Assembly: GCA_025360005.1 (NCBI GenBank)
Contig: JANYDA010000008.1
Coordinates: 186,001 to 250,000 of the forward strand
DNA: 64,000 bases
Source: Fibrobacteria bacterium
GTDB lineage: Bacteria; Fibrobacterota; Fibrobacteria; UBA11236
Direction of reading: 5' to 3'
Below are positions 17,303-26,020 of the stretch, in pieces (position 1 is the stretch's first letter; every line of letters starts with the position of its first letter). The position numbers were made by a program, and so were the translations under genes. The notes under the pieces were generated by a model that was given only the letters and a program-made list of their open reading frames with translations, made no database searches and had not been told where the DNA came from.

Positions 17303-17508
17303 GGCCCCGGGGGCGGGCGGGGCCGTTCCGGCTTAGGCAAAGCTTGGCTAGGGGGTGGGTGGCGTGGCGCTCCGGGGACGGGGATGTCCGTGATCCAACG
17401 CTGGGGTGAACGCCGGGCGCACGGACGTTCGCCGGGGTGGGGTAACTCCCCGTCCCCGGAGCGCCGTCGCTTTGATGGGCCGGAACGGCCCCGCCCGCCC
17501 CCGGGGCC
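17303..17508. repeat. Nested long inverted repeat
   Basis: Two perfect stems are nested. The outer arms are 30 bp (17303-17332 with 17479-17508) and the inner arms are 18 bp (17366-17383 with 17448-17465). A third short pair, GTCCGTG and CACGGAC, lies inside at 17386-17392 and 17420-17426. The region is non-coding, between the esterase stop (17785) and the pcrA start (17260). It could form a cruciform in DNA or a strong RNA hairpin on either strand. It could be a MITE-like element, but I see no target duplication beside the arms. Confidence 0.85.
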
Positions 17509-17585
17509 TGTCGCAGCGCGACTGCGCGGGATCGGCCGCAGGGAGGGTATGCCAACCTCGCGAATGAGCGCGGCGGAGAGGAGAA

Positions 17586-17735
17586 GAGGGAGGCGCGCGC
17601 GGGGGGGGGCCGCGGTGTGGAGTGGGGCGGTGCGTTGGAATGCGCGCGGCGAGGAGGAGAAGATGGGAATGGCGCGCGCGGGGGGGGCCGCGGTGTGGAG
17701 TGGGGCGGTGCGCTGGAATGCGCGCGGCGGGGAGG
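17586..17735. repeat. Tandem duplication of about 78 bp, GC-rich
   Basis: Two near-identical copies lie 78-79 bp apart; for example CCGCGGTGTGGAGTGGGGCG starts at 17610 and again at 17688. They differ in the length of a G run (nine against eight) and at a few bases. The region is non-coding. Together with the inverted repeat it fills the 524-bp gap 17261-17784, in which I see no gene. Confidence 0.8.
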
Positions 17736-17784
17736 GAGTTGAAGGGAAGATGGGTAGGGCCAAAGGCGCGCTTGCCCTCGACAG

Positions 17785-19362
17785 CTATCCCTTGAGGAAG
17801 CGGATGAGGCCCAACGGGCGCCCATCCACCTTCATCTGGAGGAAGTAAAGGCCTTTCGGCAGAACCCGGATGGCGTCCAAGGTGAGGGAGCCGCCGCCGG
17901 CGGAAACGCCGATCGTTTTCACCGCCATTTTTTTGCCGTCCAATTGGAATATGGAAAACTCGGCATCACCGGCCGCATCCGAGACGTAGCCGACGCGTTG
18001 GTTGGCCGGGTTCACGGAGAAGCCGGAGCCGCCCGCTTGCCCTTCCAGGCCCGGGGACAGGCCCACGGTGCGGTGCCATACGGCGGTATCCGCGCTGGGG
18101 GGGATGCGCAGCGTATCGACCGGATCCGGCGACTTGGGATCGAAACCGGCGAAGTCGGCCGCCAGATGCGCGGCCAGCGCGGGAATGCTGTCCTTGACGC
18201 CTTGCGCCACGCACTTGGCGATCTCGAAAGCGCCGTATCGGTTCCAATGGGTGTTGTCCTGGCCGGAAGCGGGATTGTACCAATAGGCCATGGCCGAACC
18301 GGAAGGACCCAGCTTCTCGATGAAATCCGAGCCGCAGGCATTCATGTCGATCAGCAGCGCGGATTGGTCCCTGGCCACCTGCTTCACGGCCGCCAGGTAA
18401 TCCCCGTTGCCGTTGACGAAGGAATTGGTGGGCTTGGTCCCGCTGAAGGTCCGGCGCGGCGTGGGCGTCACGATCACGGGAATGGCGTTCTTGGAACGCG
18501 CCTGGGTGATGAAGGTCTTGAAGTTGGCCTGGTAGGCCGCGATGCCCATGGCCCCCATGTCATTATGGGCGAATTCCGCCAGCAGATAGTCGCCGGGTTT
18601 GATGAGGCTCATGATCTTGTCCAGGCGGCGCTGGTTGATGAACGCGGTTCCCGTCAATCCCGCTTCCGCCAGGCTGACGACTACGGCATCGTCCTTGAAG
18701 AATCGGGTGAACATCTGGCCCCAAGCCGTTTCGCTTTCCGTTGCCCAATCGCATTGCGTGGAGTTGCCCGCCAGGAAAATCTGCACAGGCGCATCCGCCA
18801 AGGAGACCTCCATGGACGCCACCGAGGGATGCGCGTTGGAGAATTCGAGGGTCAACTTGTTCCCGTCCCAATTGAGGCCGCCCAATTCGCGATCGGAAAC
18901 GCCGACGGAATTGCCGGTACCCGCGATAGCGACGTTGCGGCGGTTGACGATGAAGCTATGCGTGGTGAACCGGCCGGCCGCATTATCGGCCTTTTCGACG
19001 AACAGGCGCCGGGATTCCGCCTTGACCGTTGTGACCGTGGCGACGGTGGCATCGCCCAAAGTCACCGAGACCTTGTAATTGCCTTCCGGCAGGTTCATCG
19101 AGAAGTAGAAGTATTTGCTCCCATAGCAATTGTCGCGCGTCAATGAATCGGCGCCGCCCCTGTCCGCGCATGTGACGGGAACATTGAAGTCGAATCCATA
19201 TCCACGGGTTTTGTTGTACGTGGTGGAAGCCACCACCTGGGTATATCCCGCCTGGACGGGACCCGGCCCGAAATCGAACTTGTAGCCTGTTTGGCCGGAC
19301 ACCGCGCCGACCATGGCGGCCGCGGAAACCAATGAGATATTAACGCCGGAAAAAAACTTCAT
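17785..19362 (-). CDS. Exported rhamnogalacturonan acetylesterase-like SGNH hydrolase
   Basis: This 525-residue protein has a signal peptide (1-24). Residues about 25-190 form an N-terminal beta-sandwich with YKFDFGPGPVQAGYTQV, common in pectin-acting esterases. The SGNH catalytic domain follows: block I FLAGNSTQCDW (Ser near 201), block III-type AEFAHNDMG near 262, and the Asp/His block DNTHWNRYGA near 370. This fits carbohydrate esterase family 12, which removes acetyl groups from pectin rhamnogalacturonan. Substrate is inferred from the family. The C-terminal 75 residues end in VLPKGLYFLQMKVDG, a type IX sorting-tail-like sequence. It suggests growth on plant polysaccharide. Confidence 0.87.
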   Translation of the reverse strand: MKFFSGVNISLVSAAAMVGAVSGQTGYKFDFGPGPVQAGYTQVVASTTYNKTRGYGFDFNVPVTCADRGGADSLTRDNCYGSKYFYFSMNLPEGNYKVSVTLGDATVATVTTVKAESRRLFVEKADNAAGRFTTHSFIVNRRNVAIAGTGNSVGVSDRELGGLNWDGNKLTLEFSNAHPSVASMEVSLADAPVQIFLAGNSTQCDWATESETAWGQMFTRFFKDDAVVVSLAEAGLTGTAFINQRRLDKIMSLIKPGDYLLAEFAHNDMGAMGIAAYQANFKTFITQARSKNAIPVIVTPTPRRTFSGTKPTNSFVNGNGDYLAAVKQVARDQSALLIDMNACGSDFIEKLGPSGSAMAYWYNPASGQDNTHWNRYGAFEIAKCVAQGVKDSIPALAAHLAADFAGFDPKSPDPVDTLRIPPSADTAVWHRTVGLSPGLEGQAGGSGFSVNPANQRVGYVSDAAGDAEFSIFQLDGKKMAVKTIGVSAGGGSLTLDAIRVLPKGLYFLQMKVDGRPLGLIRFLKG

Positions 19363-19430
19363 AATAGAGTCACCTTATCGCGTCCTGAACGTATCATGTC
19401 CTGATTGCGCCCCACCGTCGCTGGAACCGC

Positions 19431-19451
19431 CCAACCTTAATCTAAGGTTGG
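19431..19451. repeat. Short perfect hairpin upstream of the esterase
   Basis: CCAACCTTA (19431-19439) pairs with TAAGGTTGG (19443-19451) around ATC. It lies about 70 bp upstream of the esterase start and 175 bp past the DUF2277 stop. There is no T-tract on the minus strand, so an operator is as likely as a terminator. The rest of 19363-19625 shows no gene. Confidence 0.4.
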
Positions 19452-19625
19452 CGGCGGAATTAAGCTCACCCAATTCCGGACGATACCGGCTGGGCGTGAA
19501 GAGAAACCCATGCTAACAGAACGTGAATTTAGCGCAAATGGATGATGATGCGGAATTTGGGAAGGACTATGGGAGACTTGGTAGCACTCCCATGCTTTTT
19601 TGCCGCAAAGGTTGACGACGTTTTT

Positions 19626-19934
19626 TCAGGGTTGGTTTTGGCCGATGGCGCGGATTCTGACATCGGACGGCCCGAACCGTTTCCGCGACTCCTCCATGGA
19701 TTTGGCCTTTTCGATTTCGCGATCGCGGGCCGGCGCCGACGAGACCAGGGAAAGGATTAGGCTTCTCGCGGCGGCCTCGACCTGTTCCACCGCCACGTTG
19801 AATGCCGTCTCATTGATCTTGGATGGTTTGTTGAAACCGCTGAGCTTACGGACGAATTGGAGGGCCGACGCCTTGATCTCCTCTTCGGTCGCGGGCGGTT
19901 CGAAATTGAACAACGTCTTGATATTCCGGCACAT
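19626..19934 (-). CDS. DUF2277 family protein
   Basis: The ATG at 19934 follows GGGAG and yields 102 residues starting MCRNIKTLFNFEPPAT. This is the characteristic conserved N-terminus of DUF2277. It continues EIKASALQFVRKLSGF and ends in a charged helical tail. The family is small, cytoplasmic and of unknown function. An upstream in-frame start at 19985 exists, but the conserved Met-Cys-Arg start and the ribosome site favour 19934. Neighbours give no functional hint. Confidence 0.85.
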   Translation of the reverse strand: MCRNIKTLFNFEPPATEEEIKASALQFVRKLSGFNKPSKINETAFNVAVEQVEAAARSLILSLVSSAPARDREIEKAKSMEESRKRFGPSDVRIRAIGQNQP

Positions 19935-20028
19935 CAGAATCTCCCTGCGCGTTGCTGGTTCTCTTCCAGCCGATAAAATAATCACTTTGCCCTGCCGGGA
20001 CCGGATCCTGTTTTACCGGCGGGTCGTG

Positions 20029-22713
20029 TCAATACCTCCAGCTCAGGCCCAGGAACAGGATGGGAATGGGATAGTTGGCGTCGAAGAATTTCCACTGTTC
20101 GGTTTTTTGATCCCGCATGATGAAGTTGGGCGTGTTGAAGGCGTTCCAGATTTCCATGTACGAAGTCATGGGATGATGGAATACCGGAAACTCCTTGGAC
20201 AGGCGGATGTCCCAGCGGCTGTAAGGCGCATAACGGGAGGTGTTGCGCGGGGCCAGATAAAACAGGGTGTCCGCGCCCACGATGGATCCCGGCAGGTCGG
20301 GGAATTTGAAATTCGTGTAGGGCAGGCCGGCGGCGAACCGGCCGCGGATGGACAGCTCGTAATTGCTGGGCATATGGAAGTAATTGACCCAATTGAAGGC
20401 CCAGGGCCGGGAGTAACGGAAATCGTACATGGCCTCCCCGGGCAGATCGCGGCGTTTTGAATAGCCGGCCTCGGCGGAAATCCAGCCGCTCCAGGTCTTG
20501 ACCGGGTCGTAGAAAAACGAGAGTTCGCCTCCCGCCGCCTTGCCCACGCCCTGATTGCCATAGGCCAAACGCTTTTCGCCGAAACGATCAAGCAGGGTCC
20601 GGCGCACCGCCGGATCCAGGTTGTTGAAATCCACGCTGTCTATTTCCACCAGGCCGCCGCTGAATTTTATCCTGCCGGTATTCTCCAGGATGGGCACCAC
20701 CAGGTCGTAATAATTCTTCTGGTAGATCTGCAGTTCCATGCGGTAATGCCCGGAGAAATGGTGGCTCCATTCCGCGTTCGCATGAAAGGCCTTTTCCGGC
20801 CGCAGGCGGGGATTGACCTCGCGCAGGTTGAAGGGGAAGTCCGCCTGGGAATAGAGGCCGCTGGCCAGGGTGATTTCATCCTTGTCCCCCAGGCCCTGGA
20901 AATAGGCCACCCGCGGGCTTAAGAAAGCATCCCCGGACCAGGTATCCAGTTCGGAACGGAAACCCGCGATGATGCGGTGCTTGTCGTCCAGGCTCCAGGC
21001 GTCGGAGAGGTAGCCGCCCAGGAAGGCCCCGGATTGCCTGCCGCTGTAGTCGAACCGGACCAGGTCCGGCAAGGAGGTGAGGTAGTCCGCATCCGGATTC
21101 GCGCCGGGATCGCTTTGCAGGATGGTGGTCCCGGCCGGATTGAGGTAACCCAGGGCATCGGTAACATCCACGCTACCGTCCACGATCACCTCGTAGATGG
21201 TGCGCTCCAGGCGGGTATCGTAGTCGAAGTTGCGGATGGATTGGAATAGGCCCATTTTGACCAGGTGGCTTTCCGAAGCCTGCCATTTGGAGTTCAGGTT
21301 CCAGTCGTACGCGCGCTTGCCCAATTGCAGGTAGCGCACGCTGCGGCCGAAGGTGCGGTAGCCCGCATAGTCCCCGTTGGGGGCGATGGAATCGTGCCAG
21401 GTCTCGTCGTCCGAGAATTTAACGCGCCAGTCCTGGCTCTGGTAGGCCACGCTCTGGTCCACGTCCCATTTGCCGTTGGGGCGCCAATGGAAATTAAGGC
21501 CGTGCACCTGGTTGGCCACGGCCACGTTGGCCACCGTATCCAGATCCTGGCGCTGCGTCCACGTACCCGGCGGCGAGGCGGGATCGAAATTGCGCCGGTA
21601 CCAGCGGCGCGAAACCTCCCTTCCATTCTGGAAATACCGGGTCTTGGCGTCGCGGGAACGGAAGCCGTCGCTCGAAACGAGCCCGGTATAATCCAGCTTG
21701 ATTTGATCGTTCACATCGTAAGCCAGACCGAACTGCATGTCCCGGAAATTGGGCAGCTGCAGGTAGCGGCGGAAGTTTTGCTTTTGCGCGGAGAAACCGC
21801 TGTCGCCCTGCGCAAGCTCGGCCAGATCCCAGGCGCGGTTCACCACCCAATCGTACCAGAAAGCCTGGTAGGAAAAGGAAGCCGCCAGTTTATGCCTGAT
21901 GATGGGGACGCCGATGTAGGTGCTGCCGCGCAGGAAGGAGAGATCGGCGAAAAGCCGCAAGGAGTCCATGGGAGCCGGCCGCGACTCCATGAACAGGGCC
22001 GCGGACAGGGCGTTGCCGGCCTCCACGGGGAAGCCGCCGCTATAGAGGGTCATGCTCTCCAGCGCCTCGGTATTGAAGATGGAATAGAGGGTTCCGAAAT
22101 GGTATGGCTGCAGGAGCGGCACGCCGTCCCACAGGATTTGCGTCTCCTCGGCCTTGCCCCCGCGCACGAACGGACGCACGCTGAGATCGTTCTGGTTGCT
22201 GACGCCGGGCAAGGTGCCCAGCACCTTGAGCGGATCGCCCTGGGCCGCGGCCACGCGTTGCAGATCCCGGCGGGAAAGCCGGATATGGCTGGCTTCCTTG
22301 GCGCGATGCACGCGCGAGCCGCGTGCCTTCACGTTTTTGTCCTCCAGTTCCAAAGCGGCCGTGTCCGCGGCCTGGGTATCTCGCCGGTTACCTTCGGCCG
22401 CCTTTTCAGGGGCCGCGGTATCGCGCGGCGCCGTATCGCCCGCTGGGCGGGCCTGCGCGGATGTGTCTCCCCGCGCGTCCTTTCCGGCCGGGGAACCGGG
22501 AGGTTCCGCGCTTTGGGCGCGAACCGTATCATAAGGCGAATCATCCTGCATGGGAGGCGCTTCGATTCCGGCTTGCGTCCGCGCTCCCCCCAATCCCAAT
22601 CCCATCCCCATGGCCGCCGCCAGGGCCGATGCGAAAAACCGGCGGCGCTGCCGGGCAAGCGGCGGCACCGAGGAGCGGCATCGCGCCCGGCCCGGCCATG
22701 GCGGCCATGCCAT
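20029..22713 (-). CDS. TonB-dependent outer-membrane receptor
   Basis: The start at 22713 overlaps the stop of the upstream gene by one base (TGATG); the much longer in-frame extension to 23343 is antisense-type shadow sequence of that gene. This gives 894 residues. The signal peptide carries MGMGLGLGG, encoded by a CCCAAT hexamer array. Residues about 45-130 are a low-complexity Asp/Ala/Pro-rich stretch. The plug domain follows (about 145-270: VLGTLPGVSNQNDLSVRPFV, ILWDGVPLLQPYHFGTLYS) and then a large beta-barrel ending in LSWRY with an aromatic terminus. It should import a substrate unknown to me. It is coupled to a small surface protein. Confidence 0.88.
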   Translation of the reverse strand: MAWPPWPGRARCRSSVPPLARQRRRFFASALAAAMGMGLGLGGARTQAGIEAPPMQDDSPYDTVRAQSAEPPGSPAGKDARGDTSAQARPAGDTAPRDTAAPEKAAEGNRRDTQAADTAALELEDKNVKARGSRVHRAKEASHIRLSRRDLQRVAAAQGDPLKVLGTLPGVSNQNDLSVRPFVRGGKAEETQILWDGVPLLQPYHFGTLYSIFNTEALESMTLYSGGFPVEAGNALSAALFMESRPAPMDSLRLFADLSFLRGSTYIGVPIIRHKLAASFSYQAFWYDWVVNRAWDLAELAQGDSGFSAQKQNFRRYLQLPNFRDMQFGLAYDVNDQIKLDYTGLVSSDGFRSRDAKTRYFQNGREVSRRWYRRNFDPASPPGTWTQRQDLDTVANVAVANQVHGLNFHWRPNGKWDVDQSVAYQSQDWRVKFSDDETWHDSIAPNGDYAGYRTFGRSVRYLQLGKRAYDWNLNSKWQASESHLVKMGLFQSIRNFDYDTRLERTIYEVIVDGSVDVTDALGYLNPAGTTILQSDPGANPDADYLTSLPDLVRFDYSGRQSGAFLGGYLSDAWSLDDKHRIIAGFRSELDTWSGDAFLSPRVAYFQGLGDKDEITLASGLYSQADFPFNLREVNPRLRPEKAFHANAEWSHHFSGHYRMELQIYQKNYYDLVVPILENTGRIKFSGGLVEIDSVDFNNLDPAVRRTLLDRFGEKRLAYGNQGVGKAAGGELSFFYDPVKTWSGWISAEAGYSKRRDLPGEAMYDFRYSRPWAFNWVNYFHMPSNYELSIRGRFAAGLPYTNFKFPDLPGSIVGADTLFYLAPRNTSRYAPYSRWDIRLSKEFPVFHHPMTSYMEIWNAFNTPNFIMRDQKTEQWKFFDANYPIPILFLGLSWRY

Positions 22714-23537
22714 CAGAAATCCCATCCGAAGCCCAGATTGAAATTCATCAGGTAAGGCTCCAGCCTTTCGGAAGCGATGGTCGTGAAAGGGGCCACCACG
22801 GGGAAGGTGAAAATGATCTGGGGGGTGAAAAAATCGGGTACCAGGATCCATTCCGGCATTTTCAGGTAAAGCCCCAGGGCGGCCTGGTTGACGTAACGCC
22901 GATGTGACGTGAATTTCCAGTTGTTGAAGGACGAATCCAGATCGGAAGGCTGGGTGGCCAGCCAGGTGAAACGGTAGTTGGCGTACAGGGCATGCTTGCC
23001 CAGATCCCGGGACGCGGCGTATTCCAGGAAATAGGAGTTGTCCGCCCACATGCCCACGCCCCAGCCGGCGGAAAGCGAATGATGCGCCCGGTACTTGGCA
23101 TTGAACGGCAGGCCTAACTTGAGATCGAACTCGACGGTGCCGGGATTGGTGGGCGCTTCTATGAGCCAGCCCATTTCCACGCCCGTGAAAGGTCCCCACG
23201 GCCCGCGTACGCCCAGGCGATAACTGAGGCTGAACTTGGGGAGGTTCTGGCTCCCGATGTTCGGCGCAATGGCGGAGGTATCGGGTATGTCCCCGGGCCC
23301 TAGTAGGTCTTGGTTCAGGTAGCGCGAGCCCTGGTTCAGGCAACTCGGCGCGCCTTGCGCGTCATGGGTAAGGGAAAAACCCTCGGGGCAGTTTTCCGAA
23401 TAGAGTTTCTCGCGGCCCATCCCGACGGTCACGGCGGTTTTGCCCGGTTCCAGGAGCCGGCCGGAATTGAAATGATGGGTGGTATAGAGGCATCCGGTCA
23501 CAAGGAAAGCGGCGAAAGCGGACGTCGGGCGCGCCAT
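22713..23537 (-). CDS. Outer-membrane lipoprotein, unrecognised family, paired with TonB receptor
   Basis: From the ATG at 23537 the protein has 274 residues. It starts with a short signal ending at a lipobox-like LVTGC (Cys16). The frame extends upstream to 23651, so a longer start remains possible. The mature protein alternates hydrophobic and polar residues, e.g. HSLSAGWGVGMWADNSYFLE and HALYANYRFTWL, and ends FNLGFGWDF. That is typical of a beta-barrel, which is odd for a lipoprotein; the lipobox may be fortuitous. Its stop overlaps the receptor start, so the two are translationally coupled and probably act together. I do not recognise the family. Confidence 0.65.
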   Translation of the reverse strand: MARPTSAFAAFLVTGCLYTTHHFNSGRLLEPGKTAVTVGMGREKLYSENCPEGFSLTHDAQGAPSCLNQGSRYLNQDLLGPGDIPDTSAIAPNIGSQNLPKFSLSYRLGVRGPWGPFTGVEMGWLIEAPTNPGTVEFDLKLGLPFNAKYRAHHSLSAGWGVGMWADNSYFLEYAASRDLGKHALYANYRFTWLATQPSDLDSSFNNWKFTSHRRYVNQAALGLYLKMPEWILVPDFFTPQIIFTFPVVAPFTTIASERLEPYLMNFNLGFGWDF

Positions 23538-23763
23538 CCGGGCGGTTGCATGCGTTTTCCCTGGGTCTCTGCGCAAAGGCGAATCCGTGGGCTGGAGGTA
23601 AGCGGGTTGCCGAATCGGGAATCCGGAAAAATACATAGCAAGGCGCCGCAAGACAGCGGGGTTCCGTTTCCACGCGAAGAATTCGCTGGGATAGCGCCGG
23701 GAAAAAAACCATCTTTGCCTAGGTTTCGCGACTTATCGCCCCAACGCCGAAAGGGAATCCTCC

Positions 23764-25368
23764 ATGCTGTCCGGTAAACCCAAGTCCGCCCATCCCGTAC
23801 GCCTGGCGCTGAGCGCCGCCTTCTCCATCGCATGTCTGGCATGCTTGCCTGCGCGGGCCCTGGACGTGTCCGGCTATGTGCTCGATAAGACTTTCACCCC
23901 CATCGCCGGCGCCATGGTCTGCGTCAAGTCGGAAAGCAATCGCTGCGTTTCCAGCGACCTGACGGGATTGTTCCATATCACCTCCAGCTTGGGCGCGCGG
24001 CGCCTGGCTCCGCAATCCGCGCCTTACGGCATGGAATTGCGCGGCGGGATGCTTTCCTTGTCTTCGCCCACAGCCCTTCGCGCCCGCCTGGATTGGACCG
24101 GACCCGACGGCCGCGCCCTGGCCAAAGCGCGCACGGTGGATCTTTCCGCCGGCCGCACCGCCATCGCCTTGCCCGCGGGCTTGCCGGAAAACGGGATATG
24201 CTTCATCCGCCTCAACACGCCGGATCTCTCCCTGGCCTGGAAGGCCGTATTGACGGGCTCCCGGAGCGGAAAGGGATCCGGCCGGGCCGCCACGGACGGC
24301 GCGGGCCGCATCGCATCCCTGTCCAAAGCCGCGTCGGCGGGAACATTGGAGATCAGCAAGCTCGGGTACCGCACGCGCATTTATGAGCCCGCGTCGGAAC
24401 CGGATACCAGCGCCGTTATTTTCCTGAGTGCGACGGACGATACGGGGTTAACCTACTCAATCCCCATCAACCAGAAAATCACTTCCATCGATCGCGCCGC
24501 CAAGACCCTGGTGGCGCAATCGATAACCCCCCGTTGCGACAGCGCCGGGATCATCGTACACGATACCCTCCTCGACACCAGCAGCTATGCCTTCCAGGAC
24601 GGGAAGTTCTGGCTTTGGACCAAAGGCGATTGCTTCGGGCAATCCTTCACGGGCACGGGAACGGCTCCCTTGGGGTCCTGGACTTTGGCGGACGGAAATG
24701 CGGAATTGCCCGCGGCCTTAAGGAGCGGATGCGTTCCGGATTCCACTTCCGGCGGCGTGCCATACTCCAACTATTCCGCCACCTACGCCGTTACGGAGAC
24801 GACTGCCACGGGGACCATCACCATGGAATTCTGCCCCGCGGATCTTCTGGGCCCCGTGATTACCAATCTGTTCGCTGCCGATACCGGCGTCACGCTGGCT
24901 AAAAACACCTGCAAGCAGGTGGTGTTGAACAATACGGCCGGCGAAACCGGAACCCTCGACTTCTCCAAGCAGGGAGACAATCTGCACGCGGAATTCACCT
25001 ACAAATCCCAGACTTGCAAGACGGACTACAATTGGAACTTCGGGGATGCGGATCCTGTTTGTCCGGATACCTCAAACATAGGGGCGTGGTATATCTGCAT
25101 AGCGGCTTCGGGATTCTCCGCCAACCAGCCGCTGACCGCATTCGCTAAGACCTCGGCCCCGGCCCAATCCGCGCCGCCCATCCTACCCATGTCCTTTGAA
25201 ATCCCCACGGCGCGCGGAACCGCATACGGACGGAGCTTGCAGGCCGCCTGGCCGGTTACCGGGAAGACAGCCAAAGCCATGGCGCCCGTTTCCGCCTTTT
25301 CCGCTTTTCCACTCAAAGGCGGAAGTATATTTCCCCAGCATGGACGGCTTCCCGCAAAAACGCGCTGA
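23764..25368 (+). CDS. Exported protein with carboxypeptidase-regulatory-like N-domain
   Basis: This 534-residue protein has a signal peptide at 1-32. Residues 33-75 (DVSGYVLDKTFTPIAGAMV, then SDLTGLFHI) match a carboxypeptidase-regulatory-like Ig fold. Residues about 100-170 look like a second beta-sandwich. The remainder, about 225-470, contains paired cysteines, as in disulfide-bonded extracellular proteins, and has no motif I recognise. It is divergent from the TonB receptor pair across a 226-bp gap, which holds their promoters. Its last 29 bp overlap the Nudix gene start. Function unknown. Confidence 0.7.
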   Translation: MLSGKPKSAHPVRLALSAAFSIACLACLPARALDVSGYVLDKTFTPIAGAMVCVKSESNRCVSSDLTGLFHITSSLGARRLAPQSAPYGMELRGGMLSLSSPTALRARLDWTGPDGRALAKARTVDLSAGRTAIALPAGLPENGICFIRLNTPDLSLAWKAVLTGSRSGKGSGRAATDGAGRIASLSKAASAGTLEISKLGYRTRIYEPASEPDTSAVIFLSATDDTGLTYSIPINQKITSIDRAAKTLVAQSITPRCDSAGIIVHDTLLDTSSYAFQDGKFWLWTKGDCFGQSFTGTGTAPLGSWTLADGNAELPAALRSGCVPDSTSGGVPYSNYSATYAVTETTATGTITMEFCPADLLGPVITNLFAADTGVTLAKNTCKQVVLNNTAGETGTLDFSKQGDNLHAEFTYKSQTCKTDYNWNFGDADPVCPDTSNIGAWYICIAASGFSANQPLTAFAKTSAPAQSAPPILPMSFEIPTARGTAYGRSLQAAWPVTGKTAKAMAPVSAFSAFPLKGGSIFPQHGRLPAKTR

Positions 25369-26020
25369 GGATAAAGCGGATCGGCGCGAGGATAATCCCG
25401 AGGAACGGCCCGGGAAGGTAGGCCCATGGACGCGGCTTTCCGGCCGGCAAATCTACGACAATCCCTGGATCCGGGTCCGCGAGGATCAAGTCCTCCATCC
25501 GGACGGCTCCCCCGGCATCTACGGCACCATACACTTCAAGCATATGGCCATCGGCGTGGTCCCCATCGATAGGGAGGGCCGCGTGGTCCTGGTGGGCCAG
25601 CATCGCTACGCCTTCAACCGGTATTTCTGGGAAATCCCGCAAGGCGGATGCCCCATCGGCAAAGAGACGCCGGAGATTTCGGCGATGCGCGAGCTTAAAG
25701 AGGAAACCGGATTCACCGCAGGAAGATGGGACTATCTGGGCGCCTTGGAATTGTCGAACTCCTGCACGGACGAGGCCGGCCACCTCTACCTGGCGCGCGA
25801 TCTGACCGCCGGGGATATGCAGCCGGAAGCCTCGGAGGAAATCACCGTGAAGCGGGTGGACTTCCAGGAAAGCTACCGCCTGGCCATGGAGGGCGGGATG
25901 AACGAATCCATCTCCGTGGCGGCGCTGGCGCGCGCCAAGTATTTCCTGGAATGGGAAGCCTCCCTGACACGGGGCAATAGGCCGGTGAAGGACGGGACGA
26001 AGGAAAGCGGGCCGATATGA
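25340..26020 (+). CDS. Nudix hydrolase, ADP-ribose pyrophosphatase-like
   Basis: The ATG at 25340 yields 226 residues; longer in-frame starts overlap the previous gene more deeply. The Nudix box is complete at about residues 104-126: G-x5-E-x7-R-E-x2-E-E-x-G in GCPIGKETPEISAMRELKEE. Upstream EIPQGG and the domain start AIGVVPIDREGRVVLVGQHR match ADP-ribose/NDP-sugar pyrophosphatases, which cut ADP-ribose to AMP and ribose 5-phosphate. The N-terminal 45 residues are charged and lack conservation. It overlaps the K+ channel gene by 4 bp (ATGA), and so it is translationally coupled to it. Confidence 0.88.
   Translation: MDGFPQKRAEDKADRREDNPEERPGKVGPWTRLSGRQIYDNPWIRVREDQVLHPDGSPGIYGTIHFKHMAIGVVPIDREGRVVLVGQHRYAFNRYFWEIPQGGCPIGKETPEISAMRELKEETGFTAGRWDYLGALELSNSCTDEAGHLYLARDLTAGDMQPEASEEITVKRVDFQESYRLAMEGGMNESISVAALARAKYFLEWEASLTRGNRPVKDGTKESGPI

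Noticed and set aside
17284-17848. Open frames in the repeat-rich gap (for example Arg/Pro/Ala-rich proteins on both strands)
   Set aside because: They come from the GC-rich tandem repeat, contain repeated blocks of Pro-Leu-His-Thr type and no recognisable fold.
22714-23343. N-terminal extension of the TonB receptor to 1104 residues
   Set aside because: The extension is shadow sequence of the overlapping surface-protein gene; a signal peptide and coupled start are present at 22713.
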